A stretch of 21,184 nucleotides of DNA, from NCBI GenBank assembly GCA_910584055.1, contig CAJTZS010000059.1, positions 1 through 21,184 of the forward strand. The letters are read 5' to 3'. Below are positions 6,353 through 15,497 of this stretch, one piece after another. This stretch comes from an uncultured Muribaculaceae bacterium (GTDB lineage Bacteria; Bacteroidota; Bacteroidia; Bacteroidales; Muribaculaceae). Every line of letters starts with the position of its first letter. Position 1 is the stretch's first letter. A model generated the notes under the pieces. That model was not told the origin of the DNA and ran no database searches. It was given only the letters and a program-made list of their open reading frames with translations. A program made the translations under genes and the position numbers.

Positions 6353-7555
6353 ATGGCATCAATAAGAGTAAAATTTCGTCCCTCCTCTGTCGCAGACCGC
6401 GAAGGCACAATCTTCTATCAGATTATCCACGAACGGAAAATAAGACATCTACACACAGGCTACAAAATTTTTCCATACGAATGGGATGATAACCGTTCAA
6501 TAATCGTTAGCAATCCGGAATCCACCCGTATCACATTACTCAACTCCATAAGAGAGAGAATTAGATGGGACGTGGAGCGTCTTTCCAGGATCATTCGCAA
6601 CCTTGACTATAAAGGTCTGTCATTTGGAGCAGACGACATAGTAGATGAATTCGAACGGTATTCACAGGAATACTCATTATTCAACTATATGGAGTCCGCT
6701 ATATTCTCTCTTAAACAGCGCAACCAGATAAGAACTTCAGAGACATATAGAGCCACCCTCAACAGTATCAGATCATTCCGAAGAGAGGAAGACATAACGC
6801 TTGACGCAATAACTTCAAAAGAGGTGGAGGCATACGAAGCCTATCTCAAGAACCGCGGCAACTCTCCAAACACAACATCTTTCTACATGCGTATTCTCCG
6901 CGCAGTTTACAATCGAGCCGTGGAGGACGACATAATAGAGAACCGCAATCCATTCCGCCATGTCTATACGGGTATTGATAAAACGATAAAGCGGGCATTG
7001 CCGATAAATATCATCAAGGAAATCAAAGCCCTGGACCTTTCGAGCCACCCCGGTACGGAATATGCCCGCGACATGTTCCTTATGAGTTTTTACTTGAGGG
7101 GAATGAGTTTCGTAGACATGGCCTTCCTCCGTAAGTCAGACCTCGCTAACGGTCACGTCACCTATCGCCGCCGCAAGACAAGCCAACAGCTCTGTATCGA
7201 ATGGACAGAAGAGATGCAGAAGATTCTTGACAAATATCCCGAAAATCCCAATCATTATCTGCTACCGATACTCGTCCGAGAGTACTCAGACGAGAAAAAA
7301 GCCTATCGAAACATAGGTCATAATATCAACAAGCATTTACGAAAAGTTGCAGCAATGGTGAATCTCACGACTCCAATAACCTTGTATTGCGCCCGTCACA
7401 GCTGGGCATCAGCTGCAAACGCAAAAGGTATTCCGCTGAATATAATAAGTGAGGGGATGGGGCATGACTCTGTGACAACGACTCAAATCTATATTGCAAG
7501 TCTCGACACTTCACTGGTGGACAAAGCCAATTCCTTAATCCTCCGAAGCATTTAA
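6353..7555 (+). CDS. Tyrosine site-specific recombinase (Bacteroides integrase family)
   Basis: With the start at 6353 (MASIRVKFRPSS) the product is 400 aa; 17 extra upstream codons in the same frame are not typical. Residues 1-90 are the arm-type N-terminal domain, about 100-200 the SAM-like core-binding domain, and about 220-400 the catalytic domain. Visible catalytic positions are Arg249 (YLRGMSF), the Lys in RRRKTSQ, Arg348-His349 (CARHSW, with Tyr at the usual first His position), His371 (GMGHDS) and Tyr380 (TTQIYIAS). The set is complete, so it should be active. Proteins of this kind invert promoters or sit beside UpxY genes at Bacteroides capsule loci; others integrate mobile elements. 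Here a UpxY-like gene begins 70 nt downstream. I found no convincing att or inverted target repeats nearby. Confidence 0.85.
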   Translation: MASIRVKFRPSSVADREGTIFYQIIHERKIRHLHTGYKIFPYEWDDNRSIIVSNPESTRITLLNSIRERIRWDVERLSRIIRNLDYKGLSFGADDIVDEFERYSQEYSLFNYMESAIFSLKQRNQIRTSETYRATLNSIRSFRREEDITLDAITSKEVEAYEAYLKNRGNSPNTTSFYMRILRAVYNRAVEDDIIENRNPFRHVYTGIDKTIKRALPINIIKEIKALDLSSHPGTEYARDMFLMSFYLRGMSFVDMAFLRKSDLANGHVTYRRRKTSQQLCIEWTEEMQKILDKYPENPNHYLLPILVREYSDEKKAYRNIGHNINKHLRKVAAMVNLTTPITLYCARHSWASAANAKGIPLNIISEGMGHDSVTTTQIYIASLDTSLVDKANSLILRSI

Positions 7556-7577
7556 AATTTGATTTTGAAATTGGCAA

Positions 7578-7594
7578 CACTCTGAATTAGAGTG
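7578..7594 (+). promoter_or_regulatory. Leader hairpin before the UpxY-like gene
   Basis: CACTCT (7578-7583) and AGAGTG (7589-7594) form a 6-bp stem with a 5-nt loop, 31 nt before the UpxY-like ATG. It is the only clear structure in the 70-nt gap. UpxY proteins act on the leader of their own operon, so this is a candidate recognition or pause element. No T-run follows. Confidence 0.35.
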
Positions 7595-7625
7595 CAACCA
7601 TTAAACATTCTTCGATATTCAGGAA

Positions 7626-8231
7626 ATGAGTGCCGAACAAAACATTGAAAACCTTCCGACAGTGCCCGATGGCGTTGGCGACGCCGTAGGCGTGGAATCT
7701 GCCTGCTGGTTTGTGGCATTGGTCTCCAATAATACAGAAAAATCGGTTGCTGAAAAACTGAAGAAAATGGGTTATGAATGTTATGTCCCCACGCAGAAAG
7801 AGGTTAGGATATGGAGCAACGGCAGAAGGAAATTAATTGAAAAAGTTATTATTTCAACCATCGTTTTCATCAATTGCACCGAGTCTCAGAGGAAGGGGAT
7901 TGTATCTTTCCCGTTCATAAAAAGATTTATGACCGACAAGGCCGGCATTTCATCCGAATTCGGGCAAAAGCCTCTGGCAATAATACCCGACATACAGATG
8001 CAGAAACTGATGTTTATGGTTGGCAATACCGACTCCCCTATAACATTCAAACCCCTCACCTACAAAAAAGGAGATGCCGTCAGAGTTATCCGGGGAAATC
8101 TGAGAGGACTTGAAGGAGCTATCGAGCGCATAGATTCACATCACAGCGAGCTCATTGTTAATATCGATTTTTTAGGAAGCGCCAGACTTAAAATTGACTC
8201 TCAAGATGTCGAACCGCTTTCCAATCTCTAA
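7626..8231 (+). CDS. UpxY-like NusG-family transcription antiterminator
   Basis: The product is 201 aa. After a 26-residue leader, an NGN domain starts at CWFVALVSNNTEKSVAEKL, followed by YECYVPTQKE and the hallmark WSNGRRKLIEKVIISTIVFI (about 63-82). A KOW domain lies at about 145-165 (YKKGDAVRVIRGNLRGLEGAI). This is the layout of UpxY proteins, specialised NusG paralogues that stop premature termination in the long capsule operons of Bacteroides. Here the next gene, 15 nt away, is clpV, so the likely target is this T6SS operon. The capsule family knowledge is established; the T6SS role is inferred from position. Confidence 0.85.
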   Translation: MSAEQNIENLPTVPDGVGDAVGVESACWFVALVSNNTEKSVAEKLKKMGYECYVPTQKEVRIWSNGRRKLIEKVIISTIVFINCTESQRKGIVSFPFIKRFMTDKAGISSEFGQKPLAIIPDIQMQKLMFMVGNTDSPITFKPLTYKKGDAVRVIRGNLRGLEGAIERIDSHHSELIVNIDFLGSARLKIDSQDVEPLSNL

Positions 8232-8246
8232 GAACGGACAATAGAA

Positions 8247-10493
8247 ATGGATAAATACGTTGAACTTATGACCTCAGTGTCGAACGGGGTACTCCATATC
8301 GCACAATCATTTGCGATTGACCACAATTCTCCTAAAATTGAACCGGCTCATCTTCTGCGTGCTTTACTGCATAAAGATGCCGGACTTGTGGATTATATCG
8401 AAAATGAGTTGGATTCAGACTATTATTATATATTGGATTGGGCAGATATAAGGGTGGGACAAGCTCCGAAATCTCCATACCCAATGAGGGATATCCAATT
8501 TTCCGAAGAATCCAAAAGTGTCATTAAAGAGGCAAAAAACATTTCCCACAATGCCGGGAAAGATTTCATCGGGGTAAAAGAGCTTTTGGCCGCATTAATC
8601 ACCCCCGGTGTCGGCTTCAATTCAGAGCAGCTAAAGACATTCCCACTATCGGTCAACAGCATTTTATCCTCTATCGGATGTGAAGGAGACAACAGCAAAG
8701 CGGAAGGGACCTCAGCCCCTACTCCACACCCCGCAGCATCTATTGGGAAACCGGATACTTATACCACTCCTCTTCTTTCTATAGAAATGATTCATGAAGT
8801 TTTATCTATGGATGATAAAATTCATTCTGTCATTGAATCATTGTCAAGAAAAGACAAAGCCAATGTAATTATCGCCGGGGAAACAGGAGTTGGGAAATCG
8901 AGTTTAATCTATGGTCTCATTAAAAAAATCAAGGAAGGACAAGTACCCTCCAATCTTAAGAACATATATCCCGTACAGCTTGATTTAACCTCAATATCCC
9001 AAGGGGTAAGTTATAAGGGGGAACTGGAAGACAGGTTCAAGAAAGTTTGTGACGAGGCATGCCGACATCCGCAACCTCTGCTGGTAATTGAGAATTTCCA
9101 TAGAGTTATGGATAAACAGTCGGTATTGAATGGCACCTTACCGGCATTGAAACGACTTTTGTCCAAGAATTCGTTGCAAGTGATCCTCACTACAACAATC
9201 GATGGCTATACCAAAGATATAGAAAAAGATAAAGAGCTTCTCTCCTACTGCGAAAAGATTTCAGTCGAAGAACCTACGGAAGAAATATCTATAAAAATAT
9301 TGGAAGACAAGGCAAAAATCTATAGCGCATTTCACAATATCGGGATTGAAAACGGTGTCATAGAAGATGTTGTAAGAATGGCAAAAAGATATATGCCGGA
9401 AAAACATCTTCCATCATCCGCCATAGATTTATTGGACCGGTCAATGGCCTCTGCAAAAATCAAATTTGAGATGTCGGGGGAAAACAATCACGACAACATC
9501 CTCGACAAAGACTATATAAAGGATATCGTTGCGAGAATAACCGGTCTTCCCATCGGCAACATCCAGACGGAAGAGAGGGAAAAACTCTCCAACGCAGAAG
9601 AGATATTACACAAACGTGTAGTTGGTCAGGATCACGCCGTAAAAAGTATTCTTGATGCAATATTTGAATCCCGGTCAGGCCTGAATAAAAAAGGACAGCC
9701 CATAGGCTCTTTCTTCTTCCTCGGTCCCACGGGAACAGGCAAAACGGAGTTGGCGAAATCCCTGGCAGAATTCCTTTTCAACGACGAGACATCCATCCTG
9801 CGTTTCGACATGTCGGAATACAAGGAGGAACATTCGGTGGCGTTGCTCTACGGAGCACCTCCGGGATACGTAGGATATGAAGAGGGTGGCCTGCTTGTAA
9901 ATCAGATACGCCAGCACCCTTACTCGGTTGTTCTTTTCGATGAAATAGAAAAAGCCCATCGCTCCGTTTTCGATCTATTCCTTCAGATATTGGACGAAGG
10001 TAAATTACACGACAGGCTCGGAAAGGTCGGTGATTTCTCCAACGCTCTGATCATATTCACGTCTAACATCGGGAGCGATTACATATTCCGGTCATTCGAA
10101 GCGCAACACATACCTACGCACGATGAAATGCTCGAGGTGATGCAAGGTCAGTTCCGTCCCGAATTTTTAGCACGACTCACAGAGATACTCCCCTTCTCCC
10201 CTATCACCGAAGAGATGATTTCCAGGATCTTCGACATCCATATCAAAAATCTCATAAAATCACTTAATGCCCAAGACATTAAGCTGGAGATAGATGAATC
10301 GGCAAGACAATACATCACCAAAGTCGGTTTTAACACCCACTATGGAGCCCGTCCCGTGCTCGGCATTATCAGAAAAGAAATAAGGAGGCCTCTTTCCAAA
10401 ATGATAATTGCAGGGGATGTTGCGGCAGGAGATACCGTTATCATGAAACACGATCCGGAAAAGAATGAAATGGTTTGGGAGATTGATTCGTAA
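8247..10493 (+). CDS. clpV: ClpV (TssH), T6SS sheath-disassembly AAA+ ATPase
   Basis: The product is 748 aa. A Clp_N domain occupies about 1-150. D1 has Walker A GETGVGKS (211-218), but its Walker B region reads LVIENFH (Glu282-Asn283) instead of the usual Asp-Glu, so D1 may bind ATP without normal hydrolysis. D2 is canonical: Walker A GPTGTGKT (493-500), pore loop GAPPGYVGYEEGG, Walker B VVLFDEIEKAH (Asp565-Glu566) and sensor IIFTSNIGSD. A ClpB-type D2-small domain ends the protein. ClpV recycles the contracted TssB/TssC sheath in the cytoplasm. The tssB and tssC genes directly downstream support this over a general ClpB/ClpC, as does the missing long middle domain. Confidence 0.88.
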   Translation: MDKYVELMTSVSNGVLHIAQSFAIDHNSPKIEPAHLLRALLHKDAGLVDYIENELDSDYYYILDWADIRVGQAPKSPYPMRDIQFSEESKSVIKEAKNISHNAGKDFIGVKELLAALITPGVGFNSEQLKTFPLSVNSILSSIGCEGDNSKAEGTSAPTPHPAASIGKPDTYTTPLLSIEMIHEVLSMDDKIHSVIESLSRKDKANVIIAGETGVGKSSLIYGLIKKIKEGQVPSNLKNIYPVQLDLTSISQGVSYKGELEDRFKKVCDEACRHPQPLLVIENFHRVMDKQSVLNGTLPALKRLLSKNSLQVILTTTIDGYTKDIEKDKELLSYCEKISVEEPTEEISIKILEDKAKIYSAFHNIGIENGVIEDVVRMAKRYMPEKHLPSSAIDLLDRSMASAKIKFEMSGENNHDNILDKDYIKDIVARITGLPIGNIQTEEREKLSNAEEILHKRVVGQDHAVKSILDAIFESRSGLNKKGQPIGSFFFLGPTGTGKTELAKSLAEFLFNDETSILRFDMSEYKEEHSVALLYGAPPGYVGYEEGGLLVNQIRQHPYSVVLFDEIEKAHRSVFDLFLQILDEGKLHDRLGKVGDFSNALIIFTSNIGSDYIFRSFEAQHIPTHDEMLEVMQGQFRPEFLARLTEILPFSPITEEMISRIFDIHIKNLIKSLNAQDIKLEIDESARQYITKVGFNTHYGARPVLGIIRKEIRRPLSKMIIAGDVAAGDTVIMKHDPEKNEMVWEIDS

Positions 10494-10572
10494 GTTCACG
10501 GAAAGGGAGGCAAAGGCCGGGTCAATTCGAAATATCGCAAAAAACGAATTCAATAACAACAAAAAACAAAAT

Positions 10573-11028
10573 ATGGCAAAGAAAACGGTTATCACCAAGG
10601 TCCTCGATGCGAACACGCAGGATGGTGTCATAGAGTTTCCCCAGAACAGGACTCTCTATGTCGATCAGTTCACTGACAACGCACCGAACACCGATGAGGA
10701 GCGAGAAGGCTTCAAGCCTAAGAACCTCAAGGATGTCTTTGAGCATTATCAGCCCTCGAAAGAAGGTGTCGCATTGGAGACGGAAGAGGGAGGCTCCGTA
10801 TATGAAGACTTCGTGTTCCATCAGATCAAGGATTTCGAAGATGAACAGTTGATTGAGCAAAGTGCATTGTTATCCGAAAAAAAAGCTAAAATAGATGCTT
10901 ACAATGCTATTGTGCGCCAACTCCAGAAGAACAAACCTCTCCGCAACGCGCTTAAAGATCCTGCTTCAAGGGCAAGTTTGTTAAACGTCCTCAAATCTCT
11001 AATGGCAGAGATAGAGGCTGCTGAATAA
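10573..11028 (+). CDS. tssB: TssB, T6SS contractile sheath small subunit
   Basis: With the start at 10573 (MAKKTVITKVLDANTQDGVI) the product is 151 aa; a longer frame back to 10465 overlaps the clpV end and adds a basic, unlike-family stretch. The segment LKDVFEHYQPSKEGV and the acidic helical C-terminus with KNKPLRNALKDPASRASLLNVLKSL fit the Bacteroidetes TssB family, in which the C-terminal part packs against TssC. TssB and TssC form the outer contractile sheath in the cytoplasm. tssC starts 11 nt downstream. The preceding 79-nt gap is A-rich and holds no clear promoter. Confidence 0.85.
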   Translation: MAKKTVITKVLDANTQDGVIEFPQNRTLYVDQFTDNAPNTDEEREGFKPKNLKDVFEHYQPSKEGVALETEEGGSVYEDFVFHQIKDFEDEQLIEQSALLSEKKAKIDAYNAIVRQLQKNKPLRNALKDPASRASLLNVLKSLMAEIEAAE

Positions 11029-11039
11029 CGCTTACGTAT

Positions 11040-12425
11040 ATGGCAATACAGGAACAATTAACGAACAGCGCAGCTGAAGAACAGTTGCAGTTCAAAAACA
11101 ATGAGACTTCCGCAAACCCCGCCGACTTGCTCCAGAGCGGCTTGAAAGGTCTTGATAAATTCGGTGGATTCCAACTCATCAAAGGCCTTATCAAAGGCGC
11201 GGAGAATATGGATCCCCGCCGCAAGGCGGTCAAGAATATCTTCCTCACAGATTCCACTTATGAGGAGACCCGTAAGAAATTCAGGAACGAACTTTCCATG
11301 TGGATAGAAATTCTTGAAACGGGAGGCGATGACCCGATGAAGATAATCGACATGTGCACGGAAAAATGTCAGAAAGCAGAAGAGAATCTCAGCAGCAACC
11401 TTTTCAACGTGCACGAAGAAATAAGGAATCTGGAAGTGGCGTATCGCGCTCTCGACTCATTCTTTGCCAACGCCGGGCAATCCAAGGTTGACTGCATCAC
11501 GCTGATGAATGTTGACAAGGCCGAGTTGGAATCACACGATTCGGAAGATACCACAACTGTCAGAGACGAGTTGGAAAAATATTACGACCGCCTTAGCCTC
11601 AAAAACAACTATAGCCTCATGGTCATTCCAGGTTATTTAGGCGATAGCGATACCGTGAGGATGTGGGCTTCCACTGCCTATAAGAATAAGGTGCTGTTGG
11701 TTACTGACTTCAAAGACAGTCTAAATTTCAGTATGCTTAAGGATGAACTTGACGATGCGAATCTTCAAGGCCAGGACGCCCAGTTAGCGAATGTCATCAT
11801 GACGGCCAACTACATACTCGGACGTAAGAAATCGGAAATCGCCAAGGAGGATGACGACACATACATCCCGGCATCTGCTGCGCTTGCCGGCCGCATGACC
11901 AATACTGAGGAAGTGGTCATAGCCCAAGGTGTGGCAGGTAAGAAATATGGCACTTTGAGCAATGTTAAAGGCGCACGTATGGAAATGCGTAAGTCTGAGA
12001 TAGCAGCCATAATCGATCAAGGTGTCGTGCCTATTGTGGAAGAGGATGGACGCGTGATGGCATTCTCAAACCGGTCGCTTTACAATGGGGCGACCCTCGG
12101 ATTGCAGGAATACCCGATCGTACGTGTTTTCGACTGGATCGGCAAGGTGTTCCAGAATTTCTTCAATGACGAGGCTTTCATCAACTGGAACTCGGCGGTC
12201 AAAGGAGAACTGCAGCAGGCTATCCACGATTTCCTCAGTGACTACAAGGGACCGGGCAAATTGATTGAGAACTATAACCTGAAAGGTATCACGCAGGATC
12301 CCAAGACTAAGGACATTTCGGTCCAGGTAGAATTGAAACCATTCTTTGCCGCAAAAAACTTTCTGATAGAGCTTACCGGTCATAACGGCACTGCCGGTGT
12401 GGACTGGGAACAGAATGTTCAATGA
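11040..12425 (+). CDS. tssC: TssC, T6SS contractile sheath large subunit
   Basis: The product is 461 aa, normal for TssC. The sequence is acidic with alternating helices and strands: WIEILETGGDDPMKIIDM early, LEVAYRALDSFFANAG at about 130-145 as in the TssC core, and a C-terminal region IVRVFDWIGKVFQNFFND and SVQVELKPFFAAKNFLIEL that matches the end of Bacteroidetes TssC. Position right after tssB and before hcp supports the call. TssC polymerises with TssB round the Hcp tube and contraction drives the tube outward. No frameshift is seen. A 46-nt A+T-rich gap precedes hcp. Confidence 0.88.
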   Translation: MAIQEQLTNSAAEEQLQFKNNETSANPADLLQSGLKGLDKFGGFQLIKGLIKGAENMDPRRKAVKNIFLTDSTYEETRKKFRNELSMWIEILETGGDDPMKIIDMCTEKCQKAEENLSSNLFNVHEEIRNLEVAYRALDSFFANAGQSKVDCITLMNVDKAELESHDSEDTTTVRDELEKYYDRLSLKNNYSLMVIPGYLGDSDTVRMWASTAYKNKVLLVTDFKDSLNFSMLKDELDDANLQGQDAQLANVIMTANYILGRKKSEIAKEDDDTYIPASAALAGRMTNTEEVVIAQGVAGKKYGTLSNVKGARMEMRKSEIAAIIDQGVVPIVEEDGRVMAFSNRSLYNGATLGLQEYPIVRVFDWIGKVFQNFFNDEAFINWNSAVKGELQQAIHDFLSDYKGPGKLIENYNLKGITQDPKTKDISVQVELKPFFAAKNFLIELTGHNGTAGVDWEQNVQ

Positions 12426-12471
12426 TGACAATAATAACATAAAACCAATTAATTAATTAATTTTTTCAATT

Positions 12472-12876
12472 ATGGCAACAAGAACAGCAACCATTTCCGC
12501 CGATGGTATCCAGGAGCGCGAAGTGATCTTCGTCAAGTATGAACTGAATCAGCAGACAGACGTTGAAGGACAGCCTACGGGTACAACCCGCGGTGGCAAA
12601 ATCACAGTGAAGGTTAAGTCTAACGATGATGGCAACACCGACATCCTCGAATGGATGATTGACACTTACATGAGCAAATCTGGTACGATCTCCTTCCCCA
12701 ACCGTCAAGGCGGCGAGATGAAGCATCTGTCGTTCAAAGAAGGTTATGTGGTAGACTACGCCGAAACATACGACTCAACCAACAGCCTCCTTCAGTATGA
12801 AGAGTTCACCATCTCTGCAAAGGAAATTGCCATCGGCAATGCCCGTCACAACAACCGTTGGACCATTGACAATTAA
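12472..12876 (+). CDS. hcp: Hcp/TssD tube protein (first copy)
   Basis: The product is 134 aa. It starts MATRTATISADGIQEREVIF and shows the TssD pattern TTRGGKITVKVKS, DILEWMIDTYMSKSGTISF and YEEFTISAKEIAIGNARHNN, near the end. Hcp hexamers stack into the expelled inner tube. The 46-nt spacer upstream is very A+T-rich (AATTAATTAATTAA), and a strong hairpin (12890-12926) lies directly downstream, consistent with raised output of this abundant component. This copy is the standard length for the family and is likely the main tube protein. Confidence 0.88.
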   Translation: MATRTATISADGIQEREVIFVKYELNQQTDVEGQPTGTTRGGKITVKVKSNDDGNTDILEWMIDTYMSKSGTISFPNRQGGEMKHLSFKEGYVVDYAETYDSTNSLLQYEEFTISAKEIAIGNARHNNRWTIDN

Positions 12877-12889
12877 TCGACTAAACCTT

Positions 12890-12926
12890 TTTCTCATTGG
12901 AGGGTTAAATACCTTCCAGTGAGAAA
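12890..12926 (+). promoter_or_regulatory. Strong intercistronic hairpin between the two hcp genes
   Basis: TTTCTCA (12890-12896) pairs with TGAGAAA (12920-12926). Inside, TGGA pairs with TCCA and GG with CC round a small bulge, with a loop GTTAAATA. It begins 14 nt after the first hcp stop and ends 15 nt before the next ATG. There is no T-run, so partial termination or mRNA 3'-end protection is more likely than a full terminator. Confidence 0.55.
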
Positions 12927-12941
12927 TTCAACGTAACAAAA

Positions 12942-13427
12942 ATGGCATTACACGGAAGTTTGAAGATTGGAGGCCGAACCTATGGAGTTGTGGAATGCGA
13001 ATATAAATTCGAGCAGGCCGTCGATGACACAGGCAAACCGACTTCTCGTCCCCGCGGAGGGCAGATCACAATCGTGATACCTTCCACGAACGATGACGAT
13101 ATGTTCTTCTACAACTGGATGTTCCATAAATCTGAGGTCAAGGCGGGGATTATCCGCTTCCGTCTCTATTCCAATGAGAACAAGATAAGTTATAAGACAG
13201 TTAGTTTTGCCAACGCGTATTGCGTTGAATTGCGTGATTATTTTAATGACCATGACGCAAAACTGATGTACACGACCATCAAGATTTCGGCACAGGTGAT
13301 AAGAATAGGCGCAGCCAATTCATCGACATTTACAAACGCATGGACAAACGATCCGGTTGAAATGATAACATCCAACCTCGGAGAGTATGTCAGGGACTCT
13401 ATTGCCCAAAAGCTAAACCCCCTATAA
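12942..13427 (+). CDS. Hcp/TssD-like protein (second copy, longer)
   Basis: The product is 161 aa, and it is a paralogue of the preceding Hcp: MALHGSLKIGGRTYGVVECEY, RPRGGQITIVIPS, FYNWMFHKSEVKAGIIRF and KISAQVIRIG correspond to the same positions. It has about 25 extra C-terminal residues (NLGEYVRDSIAQKLNPL). Its stop is only 3 nt before vgrG. It could be a tube-tip adaptor between Hcp and VgrG, an effector-specific Hcp, or a second tube subunit. The sequence alone does not decide. Confidence 0.8.
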   Translation: MALHGSLKIGGRTYGVVECEYKFEQAVDDTGKPTSRPRGGQITIVIPSTNDDDMFFYNWMFHKSEVKAGIIRFRLYSNENKISYKTVSFANAYCVELRDYFNDHDAKLMYTTIKISAQVIRIGAANSSTFTNAWTNDPVEMITSNLGEYVRDSIAQKLNPL

Positions 13428-13430
13428 TTC

Positions 13431-15449
13431 ATGTCTACAACCGTTTCAAGATTTAGCCTTACCATTGATGATGTCCGGTCAGAAGGATTTCTGATTGAAG
13501 TGGATGGAGAGTTGTTCAAATTAGACAACTTTGTATTGACACAATGTCTCATGCAGCCGAACACGCTTCGCTTCCGTATGTGCAAAGGGCCCAGGGAAGA
13601 CGGCAACGAACCTCAATTCAAGACTTGCGGCAACATTATTGGCAAAGACATAACATTGAGTCTTGAAACAGAAAATTTTGAAAAACTTTCTTCACTTAAA
13701 TCAGAAGGAGAAAAAACAGAGGAAATCCGTTTCAAAGGTATCATAACGTCGATAAGCGGCTCTCGTTCCATGTCGGAATATAACCTCGATATCGAAGCAA
13801 GGACCTATGACGCTTTGCTTATTGACAACCCCACATGCAAATCTTTTGAGAATAAAACGCTTAATGACATCGTTGAGGATGTCGTTGAGGATTACTCAGA
13901 TCTGATTGACGCGAAGATAGATTCTCGGTTTACCGACACCCTACCCTACACGGTGCAATATAACGAAACGAATTATCAATTCCTCATCCGGCTTGCTCAG
14001 AGATTCGGGGAATGGATCTATAACGACGGGGAACATCTGATTTTTGGGAATCTGCCGCGAGGGGAAACGGTTACCTTAGGTTATCCTGATAAAGATATTA
14101 CGGCTTATAATGTAGACCTGAAGATTCAACATACGGCATTCAGCCATGTTGCATCTTCATATAATTCATACGACTCCAATCAAAAGGAGGGCGTAGAGGA
14201 AATGGAGCGGGAATACAACAATCTTGCGGACGTGGCGTTCAATATCGCCCGCGAAAGATTGAGGAAGCCTACGCTGCAGAACCTTCATTCGGGCGGCTTT
14301 GCCGACAAAGATGGCAGGGAGACCGTTCTCAATGTCTCCACGAAGACACAGGCGCGAGGGGAAAAGGCGGGGATGCTCGTCTACTCCGGCGCGACATATT
14401 GTTCCCGTCTTAAGATCGGCAACACCCTCATTATCCAGGATAACTATCTCGCAAATGACCTGGTCGGCAATATAAGCGAAGTTGACCAAGACGAGATATT
14501 GATCACAGAATTGGTTCACTTCTTCTCGGCAGATGAGACATATTCCAACAGTTTCGTAGGAATCCCTGCCGCCTGTGACTATCCCCCCTATTGCAACAGC
14601 GATATTTTCCCGGTGGCGACCTCATGCAGGGCAAAAGTCAAAGACACCGAAGACCCGAACCATCTTGGGAGAATCCGGGTTCAATTCGACTGGCAGGCGC
14701 AGCTTGACGAGAATATGATGACTCCGTGGTTACGGTTGTCACAGCCATATGCAGGAGGAGGCAAAGGCTTCAGCTTTATTCCGGAGATAGGCGAGGAAGT
14801 AATGATTGACTTTGAGGGCGGCAACGCGGAGCGCCCGTTTGTAAAGGGCACTCTCTACAACGGCGTGGGAGATCCCGACGGCAAATGGCTTCCCGGCAAT
14901 AATCAAGTGAAGGCCATCCGCACCCGCAACGGTCACACAATCGAGATATGGGACGAAGGCGAAGGGGGCTACATCCGCATCTACGACAACGGGAAAGAGA
15001 ACTATATCCTCACATTCTCCACGGATGAAAAGCTTATTAAGCTTGAATCCACCGGCAACATCGAACTATATGCGCAGAACGACATAATAATGCATGCCGG
15101 GCACGACATCAACGCCTCCGCCGACAACGACATCTTCATAGCCGCAGGCAATGACATGCAACGCACCGCCGACAATGATATACGCGAACATGCCGGTAAC
15201 GACCGCTCTACTTCTATCGATCGCAACGATTCCATGACCGTATCGCAAAACCAGTTCATCAGGGTTGAAGAAAACAAAGACGAGCAAGTCGAACACAAAT
15301 TGCAGATTACTGCGGAAAATATCAGAACGGAGGCAAAAGATAAACTTCTCGAATATTCCTCAACCCATCACATGAAGGCGTCACAGGATCTTGCCGTGAA
15401 TGCATCCAATCGCATCGACATAAAAGCGTCGCAAGTTAAAACCAATTAG
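13431..15449 (+). CDS. vgrG: VgrG (TssI) spike protein
   Basis: The product is 672 aa. Residues 1-385 are the gp27-like hub (VTLGYPDKDITAYNVDLKIQ). An OB-fold gp5-like domain starts near 393 (FPVATSCRAKVKDTEDPN, LGRIRVQFDW) with WLRLSQPYAGGGKGFSFIPE and GEEVMIDFEGGNAERPFVKG to about 480. The rest, about 520-670, is a beta-helix stalk of short repeats (DIIMHAGHDINASADNDIF). There is no extra C-terminal enzymatic domain, so this is a structural spike. It trimerises at the tube tip and carries the PAAR-like protein encoded next. The hcp2 stop is 3 nt upstream. Confidence 0.9.
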   Translation: MSTTVSRFSLTIDDVRSEGFLIEVDGELFKLDNFVLTQCLMQPNTLRFRMCKGPREDGNEPQFKTCGNIIGKDITLSLETENFEKLSSLKSEGEKTEEIRFKGIITSISGSRSMSEYNLDIEARTYDALLIDNPTCKSFENKTLNDIVEDVVEDYSDLIDAKIDSRFTDTLPYTVQYNETNYQFLIRLAQRFGEWIYNDGEHLIFGNLPRGETVTLGYPDKDITAYNVDLKIQHTAFSHVASSYNSYDSNQKEGVEEMEREYNNLADVAFNIARERLRKPTLQNLHSGGFADKDGRETVLNVSTKTQARGEKAGMLVYSGATYCSRLKIGNTLIIQDNYLANDLVGNISEVDQDEILITELVHFFSADETYSNSFVGIPAACDYPPYCNSDIFPVATSCRAKVKDTEDPNHLGRIRVQFDWQAQLDENMMTPWLRLSQPYAGGGKGFSFIPEIGEEVMIDFEGGNAERPFVKGTLYNGVGDPDGKWLPGNNQVKAIRTRNGHTIEIWDEGEGGYIRIYDNGKENYILTFSTDEKLIKLESTGNIELYAQNDIIMHAGHDINASADNDIFIAAGNDMQRTADNDIREHAGNDRSTSIDRNDSMTVSQNQFIRVEENKDEQVEHKLQITAENIRTEAKDKLLEYSSTHHMKASQDLAVNASNRIDIKASQVKTN

Positions 15450-15497
15450 TAAGTAAGTGTTCAAATTGATATATCTGATTTGGAGCACATAGCCGGA

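Noticed and set aside
7556..7625. Invertible promoter between recombinase and UpxY-like gene
   Set aside because: Only a 17-nt hairpin with 6-bp arms is present; the segment is too short for a flanked promoter inversion.
10465..10572. 36 extra N-terminal residues on TssB
   Set aside because: They overlap the clpV end and do not resemble TssB; the ATG at 10573 starts a normal MAKKTVITKV form.
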